From NCBI GenBank assembly GCA_020430675.1, contig JAGQJJ010000002.1, positions 1 through 29,295 of the forward strand: a stretch of DNA of 29,295 nt, read 5' to 3'. The position numbers were made by a program, and so were the translations under genes. The notes beneath the pieces were generated by a model. That model worked only from the letters and a program-made list of their open reading frames with translations, searched no databases and was not told the DNA's origin. The DNA comes from Myxococcales bacterium (lineage in GTDB: Bacteria; Myxococcota; Bradymonadia; UBA7976; UBA1532). Within the stretch, counting starts at the first letter, position 1, and each line of letters starts with the position of its first letter. Below are positions 24,458-29,295 of this stretch, piece by piece.

Positions 24458-25420
24458 TCAGAAAGCGTTGACGCCAAGGGTGAAAAGCACCCGCGACGCC
24501 CGCGAGCCGTCGGCCTCGCTGGTGCCCTGCACCGCGACCAGCCCGCTCGACTTCCACTCGATGGTGGGCAGGAAGTCGAGCGAGCCCACCACGCCCGCGG
24601 TCAGCTCGATCTGCCAGACCGGCAGCGCCACGCCGCCGCCGAAGACCACATGCGCCCCGTGCGCGCTGCCGTCGAAGGCCTCGCCGCTCGCCTGCCAGTA
24701 GGTATAGCCGCCGGCCGCCACCGCGTACGGCACGAAGCGCCCGACCGGCATCACATAGCGCAGCGCGCCGCCGATCTGCATCGCCAGGGTGTCGGTGCCA
24801 TCGAGCAGGAAGTCGCCCGAGACCGACCCCCCGTGCAGCGCACCCCGCGCCCCGGCGCGCAGCCCGCCGAACAGCGGCAGATCGTATTGCACGGCGAGGC
24901 CGACGCTGCTCTCCAGGGCCTCGTTGCGCTTCGATCCGCGCACCGTCGTGCTCAGGTGGTCATAGATGCCGGCTTGCAGCATGACGCCCAGCGCGCGCGC
25001 CGAGGCGGGCGGGGCCGGGGGCACATAACCGACCGGGCCGTCGGCGACGCCCTCTTCATGCGCCCGGGCCTCCAACGACTCGACCAGCGCCTTGACCTGG
25101 TCGGCGTCCTCCGCGTCCGGGTCGTTGTTGAGATAGTCGGAGTAGTACCGGATCGCGCGCGGCAGATCGTTGAGCCGCTCGTAACAGCGCCCCAGGTTGT
25201 AGGCCAGCTTCGCCGACGCCGGGTACATGGCGTAGGCCCCCTCGAACTCGCGCGCCGCGCCGGCCACATCGCCGCGCCGATACAGCTCGCGCCCCAGCGT
25301 GTAGCGCTGCTGGGCCATGTCGGGCGCGCCGTCCTCCAGCCGCGGCGTCGCCGCCGGCGCGGCAGAAAGCCACGCGCAGACCAGACCGCCGACCATCAGC
25401 GAGAGCAAACCGCGCCGCAT
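24458..25420 (-). CDS. secreted TPR protein with C-terminal beta-barrel-like domain
   Basis: A 320-residue protein. The ATG at 25420 (MRRGLLSLMVGGLVCAWLSAAPAA) begins a good signal peptide; a GTG two codons earlier is possible. Residues ~34-120 are TPR helices (RYTLGRELYRRGDVAGAAREFE, then LAYNLGRCYERLNDLPRAIRYY). A Pro-rich hinge follows, then residues ~140-320 with alternating hydrophobic strands, many Gly and aromatic residues and a final aromatic (LFTLGVNAF), as in small outer-membrane beta-barrels. The barrel call comes from strand pattern and the C-terminal Phe only. It is the first gene of a two-gene set with the histidine kinase, so it could be a sensed or regulated envelope component. 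Its promoter must lie in the structured interval 25421-25797, but no convincing element was found. Confidence 0.8.
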   Translation of the reverse strand: MRRGLLSLMVGGLVCAWLSAAPAATPRLEDGAPDMAQQRYTLGRELYRRGDVAGAAREFEGAYAMYPASAKLAYNLGRCYERLNDLPRAIRYYSDYLNNDPDAEDADQVKALVESLEARAHEEGVADGPVGYVPPAPPASARALGVMLQAGIYDHLSTTVRGSKRNEALESSVGLAVQYDLPLFGGLRAGARGALHGGSVSGDFLLDGTDTLAMQIGGALRYVMPVGRFVPYAVAAGGYTYWQASGEAFDGSAHGAHVVFGGGVALPVWQIELTAGVVGSLDFLPTIEWKSSGLVAVQGTSEADGSRASRVLFTLGVNAF

Positions 25421-25504
25421 CTCCACCCCACGATGACGGGTGCATCCTCCGTCATAACATCGCCGGGTCGAAAAGTGCGTGGGCAGTCTGCGATGCGTAT
25501 ATCC

Positions 25505-25523
25505 CCCGATCGGCGCGATCGGG
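25505..25523. repeat. perfect inverted repeat in the gene-free interval
   Basis: CCCGATCG (25505-25512) and CGATCGGG (25516-25523) are perfect complements around GCG. There is no T-run on either strand, so this is more likely a protein-binding operator or an RNA hairpin than a terminator. It lies 82 bases upstream of the TPR/barrel gene start. Confidence 0.45.
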
Positions 25524-25597
25524 AGCAGCCGATCAATACGAAGAAATAGGGGCTTATACGATTGGCTTTGGCTACGTTTTCAGGCAATCTCTCTATC

Positions 25598-25717
25598 AGG
25601 TTCACGCTCACGCCGTTTCCTGCCCGACGGCGGTGAACCTTCGCTTTCGCGGCGAGTGCCCGACGACGCGAGAGCAGAGGCGACGGTCGCGGCCCGCGAT
25701 CGTCGCCTCAAATTTTT
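25598..25717 (+). ncRNA. candidate small RNA or structured 5' leader ending in an intrinsic terminator
   Basis: Outer arms AGGTTCAC (25598-25605) and GTGAACCT (25633-25640) pair perfectly and enclose an inner perfect stem CGCCGT (25611-25616) / ACGGCG (25627-25632). That leaves a one-sided bulge GCTCA and a 10-base loop. The terminator hairpin follows 36 bases later. Nested perfect stems followed by a U-tract are what a free small RNA or a terminator-controlled leader looks like. The 5' end is undefined because no convincing promoter was seen; transcription could start anywhere from about 25505 to 25595. The next gene starts 80 bases after the terminator. No known riboswitch class is recognised. 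Confidence 0.45.
25677..25717 (+). terminator. strong Rho-independent terminator
   Basis: The arms GAGGCGACG (25677-25685) and CGTCGCCTC (25701-25709) pair perfectly. The stem continues inward through one G-U and five more pairs to a 3-base loop, about 15 bp in all. It is followed by AAATTTTT (25710-25717), giving a five-U tract. On the minus strand no T-run follows, so it acts on rightward transcripts. No protein gene on the + strand ends upstream of it within 2.6 kb. Confidence 0.78.
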
Positions 25718-25797
25718 CGAACCCCCAAAACGCGCACCTTGCGGCCCGACCGACGCCCTGCGCATCTTCGCTGCGCCACCGCTGCGAGGAGCGCCGG

Positions 25798-26163
25798 ATG
25801 CCGATCACCGTCTACAAGATCTTCCACCTGACCGGCATGGTCATGGTCTTCCTGTCGCTGGGCGCGCTCGCCGTGCACGGCGCCGTGCGCGACGAACGCA
25901 CCGGCGCCTGGCGCAAGCCGGCGTTGATGACCCACGGCATCGGGCTCTTGCTGGTGCTCGTCGGCGGCTTCGGCGCGCTGGCCCGCCTGGGCATCTCGTG
26001 GCCCTGGCCCGGCTGGATCTTCGCCAAGATCGCGATCTGGCTGTTCTTCGGCGCCGCGGCCACGCTGGTGATGCGCAAGCCGGCGATGGCCAAAGGGCTC
26101 TGGTGGCTCTTTGTGCTGATCTTCGCGGCCGCGGCCTGGCTGGCCTTGTACAAGCCGTTCTGA
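25798..26163 (+). CDS. small four-helix integral membrane protein
   Basis: A 121-residue protein. The ATG at 25798 (MPITVYKIFHLTGMVMVFLSLG) has GAGGAG at 7 bases, so the upstream in-frame extension to 25633 is rejected. Four hydrophobic helices are evident: ~5-27, ~42-62, ~68-89 and ~97-118, with short loops (RDERTGAWRK, MRKPAMAKG). A His in helix 1 (KIFHLTG) and one at the start of helix 2 (LMTHGIGLLLVLVGG) recall small SirB/CopD-like or heme-associated membrane proteins, but I cannot assign a family. It is preceded by the terminator-bearing structured interval, so its expression may depend on read-through or on a promoter in the 80 bases after the terminator. It converges on the esterase gene with a 16-base gap. 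Confidence 0.8.
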   Translation: MPITVYKIFHLTGMVMVFLSLGALAVHGAVRDERTGAWRKPALMTHGIGLLLVLVGGFGALARLGISWPWPGWIFAKIAIWLFFGAAATLVMRKPAMAKGLWWLFVLIFAAAAWLALYKPF

Positions 26164-26179
26164 CCGCCGCAAACACCTG

Positions 26180-27943
26180 TCAGGGCACGATGTCGCGCCA
26201 GCGGACGACCTCGGCGCGCTGCGGCTCGCCGCCGATGCCCCGGCGGTTCTCGATCTCTTCCCCGTTGGGGCCCTTCTCGACGGTCTCCCAGGTGCCGCGG
26301 GTGATCTTGTACTCAAACGGCGCGCCGGGCGGGATCTCGAGCAGGCCGGTATAGCGGCCGTCGCCCGCGGCTTCGAGCAGCACGCCGTCGGCGCGCCAGG
26401 TGCCCAGCGTCGCCAGATCGCCCGCCACCCAGACCATCGCGTCAGCGGGCGTCTCGGGCGGCACCCGCACCTCGATGGGGGTATGGGCCTCATCGACCAC
26501 GGTCACATCGAGCGTGGTCTCCAGATCGCCCCAGCGCGCCGTCAGCGTCGCTTCGCCGGCCGCGACCGCCTCCACCTCCGTGCCCACAACGCCCAGCACC
26601 GTCGGATCGCTCGACTCGAGCTGCGGCGCCGTCCGGGGCACCGTCAGCCACACATCGCCCAGATAGCGCGCGTCGACGCTGATCGGGGTCGTGGCGCCCA
26701 CCAGCAGCGTGGGGAAGGGCAGCCGAATCGACAACCGCTGCGCCGGGCCCGGGCCCTCGCCCCACAGCCACACCATCAGCGCCGGCAGCCGATCGGCCCA
26801 GGTCCGCTCGTTGTGCTGGCCGTCGGCGTCCTCCTGCAAGGCGATCTCATCGGGGAAGCGCATGCCGCCATCGACCAGCCCCTCGAAGACCGAGCGGGCG
26901 TCTTCGACGACCGACGTCCAGCCATCGCCGTCCTCGTCGCCGCCCTCGGCGTTGCCGGCGTCGATCCAGACCCGCACGCCGTCGCGCCGGCCATCGAGCA
27001 GCGCGGGCACCCAGCCGACCGCCTCGCGCGCGTTCCACCAGTACGAAGGCGAGACCGAGGCGATGCGGCCGAAGACGTCGGGATGCTCGCGCCACAGATA
27101 GAGCGAGACCAGCCCACCAAGCGACGAGCCGCCGAGGCCGGTGTCGGCGCGCTCGCAGCGAGTGCGCAGGCGGGCGTCGATGAAAGGCTTGAGCTCGTTG
27201 ACCAGAAAGCGCCCGTACTCGGCGGCCGCCCCGCCCTCGCCGCGGCCCGCGTCGCGGCTGGGCGTGTACTCAGCGACGCGATCGGCGGTGTTGTGCACGC
27301 CGACGATGATGACCGGCTCGATGCGGCCGGCGGCGACCAGCCGATCGACCGTCTCGTCGACCTGCCACTCGACGCCAAACGCCGCCGCGGCCGGGTCGAA
27401 CAGGTTCTGGCCGTCATGCATGTACATCACGGGGAAGCGCCGCGCCGGCTCGGCGTCGTAGGCGGCGGGCAGCAGGATGGTCAGTCCGCGCGGACCGACG
27501 AAGTTCGAGGGAAAACCCTGCAGCCGCAGATATCGGCCATCGCGCTCAAGCTGAAGATTCGGCCGCGGATCGACCGCCGCGTGGCAGTCGCCGGGCGGGC
27601 CCGCGTCGACCTCGACGATGGCGTCCACGTCCACCGCCGCGTCCTCTTCGGTCTCCGCGTCCGCCGCGACCACGGCGTCCAACTCGATCGTCGCGTCATC
27701 CATGGGCGCCCCATCCTCGGCCGGCGCCGCGTCGGCCGGCGCCGTGTCGGCTTGCATCGGCCCGTCGGTCATCGGTCCGGCGTCCATCGGCGGCCCGAGG
27801 TCGCCCGCGTCCATCGACGGCAGACGCATATCGCGCAGCATCGGCCCCATGGCGTCGGGCGGCGCGTCGCCGCCACCGCCACCGCCGCCCGTACAGCCCA
27901 GAACACCTGCCAGCACCGCGCCGATGACCACCAAAGACCGCAT
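26180..27943 (-). CDS. lipoprotein esterase (Fes/feruloyl-esterase-like) with Ig-like and starch-binding-like C-terminal modules
   Basis: A 587-residue protein. The ATG at 27943 follows GGAGGAGG and starts a lipoprotein signal (MRSLVVIGAVLAGVLGC, lipid Cys 17). Residues 18-118 are a Gly7 run and an Asp/Met/Ala-rich linker. Residues ~125-395 form a putative-esterase alpha/beta-hydrolase domain (PF00756 type): FPVMYMHDGQNLFD, nucleophile Ser274 in GGSSLGG, probable Asp328 in WIDAGN and His377 in GQHNERTW. Residues ~400-485 look like a bacterial Ig-like module ending LDVTVVDE. Residues ~488-587 resemble a CBM20-like fold (VWVAGDLATLGTW, then PFEYKITRGTWETVEKG). Relatives hydrolyse enterobactin esters, feruloyl esters or other short acyl esters outside the cell. 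The carbohydrate-binding tail suggests a polysaccharide-linked substrate, which is inference. Confidence 0.9.
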   Translation of the reverse strand: MRSLVVIGAVLAGVLGCTGGGGGGGDAPPDAMGPMLRDMRLPSMDAGDLGPPMDAGPMTDGPMQADTAPADAAPAEDGAPMDDATIELDAVVAADAETEEDAAVDVDAIVEVDAGPPGDCHAAVDPRPNLQLERDGRYLRLQGFPSNFVGPRGLTILLPAAYDAEPARRFPVMYMHDGQNLFDPAAAAFGVEWQVDETVDRLVAAGRIEPVIIVGVHNTADRVAEYTPSRDAGRGEGGAAAEYGRFLVNELKPFIDARLRTRCERADTGLGGSSLGGLVSLYLWREHPDVFGRIASVSPSYWWNAREAVGWVPALLDGRRDGVRVWIDAGNAEGGDEDGDGWTSVVEDARSVFEGLVDGGMRFPDEIALQEDADGQHNERTWADRLPALMVWLWGEGPGPAQRLSIRLPFPTLLVGATTPISVDARYLGDVWLTVPRTAPQLESSDPTVLGVVGTEVEAVAAGEATLTARWGDLETTLDVTVVDEAHTPIEVRVPPETPADAMVWVAGDLATLGTWRADGVLLEAAGDGRYTGLLEIPPGAPFEYKITRGTWETVEKGPNGEEIENRRGIGGEPQRAEVVRWRDIVP

Positions 27944-28061
27944 GACCTGCCTCCTCCGTGCGTGGGCGTTCTACCGCCGACCGCGGGGCCTTTGCCAGCG
28001 GATGAGGCACCGGTGCGCGGACCCTTTGACGCAACATGCGCACACTCGCCAACATGCCCCC

Positions 28062-29295
28062 ATGAGACGGAGCCTGCCCAACGCCCTGATGTGGGTCGCC
28101 CTCGCGGCTCTGCCCGCCTGCGACCCGGACCTCACCGGCCCGCTCGAGCCCGACGCGCCGGTGCAATTGCCCAGCGATGGCGGCCTGCCGCCGCGCATCC
28201 CGCCCATCATCGGCGAGCCCGATCCCGACGCGCCGGCCCTTGAGATCGCCGACGACCCGCGCTGCGACCACCTCGACCCGCGGCATTGCATGCTGCCCTG
28301 GCCGTCGGACCGCTGGCTCTACGACCCCGACGTCGGCGCCTGGCGGCTCGATCTGGCCTACGAGCCCTTTGCGCTGCCCCACGACTTCGCCGGCCGGTCG
28401 CTCGACCCCTCGGGCGTCACCGCGCCCGACGGCTTCAGCCCCATCGGCGCGCTCGCCGCCTTCCCCAATCGGCTGCCCGCCTATCGCGATTACCTGGGCC
28501 CGAATCGCCCCGATCGCACGCTGCTCGACGACGCACAGACCGCGCTGATCGACCTCAACGACGCCCGGCGCATCGCCCACTGGATCGAGATCGACCCCGA
28601 CGCCGGCCGTCCGACGAGCCCGGTGGTGCTGGTGCGGCCCACCGCGCGTCTGGCTGGCGGGCGGTCGTTTGTCTTCGCCTCGGTCGCGCCCACCGACGCC
28701 GACGGTCACCGCATCGAAGGCAACGAGCGCCTCGACGCGCTCGTCGAGAACCGCCGCACCGACTCGCAGCAGTTCGAGGGCCAGCGCCCGCACCTCGTCG
28801 CCGGCCTCCAGGCCGCCGCGCTCGCCGGCATCAACGTGCGCTCGATCGAGTCGATGTTCGTCTTCACCACCGGCACCCTCGACGGCCTGCGCGACCCGCT
28901 GCGCACGCTGGCCGAAGACGCCCTGGCCCGCATCGGCGAGCGCGGCCTCGGCTGCCGGATCACCAGCGTCGAAGCGCCGGCCGACGACGGGATCGGCACC
29001 CTCGTGCGCGGCACCTTCCGGGTGCCCGACTACCTCGCCGACGATCCGCCGGCCCGCATCCGCCGCGACATGGCCGACCGACCCCAGCCCAACGGGCAGC
29101 GCGTGGTCGAGTTCGCGGTGCTGCTGCCCTCGGCGCTGCCCCGTGGGCGGCCGGTGCCGGTGGTGCAGGTGGGCGTCGACCTCTTCCAGTCGCCGGTCGA
29201 CGCGCTCAGCGCGCCCGCGCTCCGCCGGGCGGCCGCCGATTGGGGCGTCGCGCTCGCCGCCATCGAGTGGGTCGGCCTCAGCACCACCGATCGCG
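28062..29295 (+). CDS. lipoprotein with similarity to the N-terminal region of VolA-type lipases (partial, runs off right edge)
   Basis: The first 411 residues are visible with no stop. The ATG at 28062 starts a lipoprotein signal (MRRSLPNALMWVALAALPAC, lipid Cys 20), which decides the start although no ribosome-binding site is visible. A nine-codon ORF from 28036 ends in an ATGA overlap with this start, so translation could be reinitiated from it. After a Pro/Asp linker, residues ~75-125 read CMLPWPSDRWLYDPDVG and then GVTAPDGFSPIGALAAF, reminiscent of the PFPSD...DGFS pattern in the N-terminal domain of bacterial virulence-factor lipases (VolA). A catalytic Ser motif would lie beyond the edge. 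The gene diverges from the esterase lipoprotein gene with 118 bases between. The lipoprotein call is firm; the lipase relation is tentative. Confidence 0.75.
   Translation, partial: MRRSLPNALMWVALAALPACDPDLTGPLEPDAPVQLPSDGGLPPRIPPIIGEPDPDAPALEIADDPRCDHLDPRHCMLPWPSDRWLYDPDVGAWRLDLAYEPFALPHDFAGRSLDPSGVTAPDGFSPIGALAAFPNRLPAYRDYLGPNRPDRTLLDDAQTALIDLNDARRIAHWIEIDPDAGRPTSPVVLVRPTARLAGGRSFVFASVAPTDADGHRIEGNERLDALVENRRTDSQQFEGQRPHLVAGLQAAALAGINVRSIESMFVFTTGTLDGLRDPLRTLAEDALARIGERGLGCRITSVEAPADDGIGTLVRGTFRVPDYLADDPPARIRRDMADRPQPNGQRVVEFAVLLPSALPRGRPVPVVQVGVDLFQSPVDALSAPALRRAAADWGVALAAIEWVGLSTTDR

Larger units (their letters stand above)
25421..25797. other. 377-base gene-free, structured interval between divergent genes
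   Basis: This is the only gap over 300 bases. It is visibly richer in A+T than the flanks between about 25440 and 25620, and no reading frame in it has a believable start or protein. It contains a hairpin at 25505-25523, a two-part stem-loop at 25598-25640 and an intrinsic terminator at 25677-25717, the last oriented on the + strand. A weaker stem (GATTG 25560-25564 with CAATC 25585-25589) lies between. Promoters for both divergent genes must be here too, but only poor -10-like words (TATATC at 25498, TATACG at 25555) could be found. Confidence 0.6.

Noticed and set aside
25421..25797. tRNA gene or attachment site in the AT-richer interval
   Set aside because: No cloverleaf with an acceptor stem and T-loop could be drawn, and there are no integrase genes or flanking direct repeats.
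25479..26354. 291-codon plus-strand frame through the gene-free interval
   Set aside because: It reads through the terminator and overlaps the four-helix membrane protein gene in another frame, with an Arg-rich, motif-free translation.
1..29295. CRISPR array, insertion sequence or prophage
   Set aside because: No regularly spaced repeats, transposase, Cas or phage structural motifs were seen on either strand.

Overview
This GC-rich window (roughly 70% G+C by eye) reads as chromosomal DNA from a myxobacterium-like bacterium (phylum Myxococcota, probably outside the well-studied Myxococcus group). Four clues point there. One surface protein ends in a typical MYXO-CTERM tail (Cys-Ser-Cys, hydrophobic helix, five Arg). 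Several lipoproteins carry long Asp/Pro/Ala-rich linkers after the lipobox. Thrombospondin type 3, MopE-like metal-binding and Cys-rich repeats are present. There is also a very large kinase-type/ATPase/TPR signalling protein. No mobile element, CRISPR array, rRNA or tRNA gene was seen, and no clearly broken gene.

Layout. 1-1846 (-): an MBOAT acyltransferase followed by a partial SGNH-like partner, a cell-surface O-acylation pair. 1917-3353 (+): a Cys-rich lipoprotein. 3419-4285 (+): a beta-ureidopropionase-type amidase, convergent with a two-helix membrane protein (4307-5272, -). 5351-10031 (+): a tight set of three genes, namely a small recombinase-domain-like protein, an S9 prolyl-oligopeptidase-family peptidase and a membrane-anchored alkaline-phosphatase/sulfatase-fold enzyme. 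10087-11636 (+): serA overlapping a small TPR gene. 11660-19659 (-): three envelope genes in the same direction, a MYXO-CTERM toroid protein, a TPR/PEGA protein and a 1287-residue Ig/FG-GAP lipoprotein. 19843-23022 (+): an apparent pseudokinase fused to a P-loop ATPase and TPR-like repeats. 23029-25420 (-): a TPR/beta-barrel-like protein followed by a sensor histidine kinase.

The interval 25421-25797 lacks a convincing gene but holds three hairpins, one of them a textbook intrinsic terminator. It is the best candidate here for an undescribed element, either a small RNA or a terminator-controlled leader of the four-helix membrane protein gene at 25798-26163 (+). 26180-27943 (-) is an esterase lipoprotein with a starch-binding-like tail, and 28062 to the right edge (+) is a partial lipoprotein resembling the N-terminal part of VolA-type lipases.

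The content is dominated by envelope and signalling genes with two metabolic genes (serA, amidase). Apart from translational coupling inside the small gene sets, I see no single pathway uniting the window. All assignments come from reading motifs by eye; no database search was possible.
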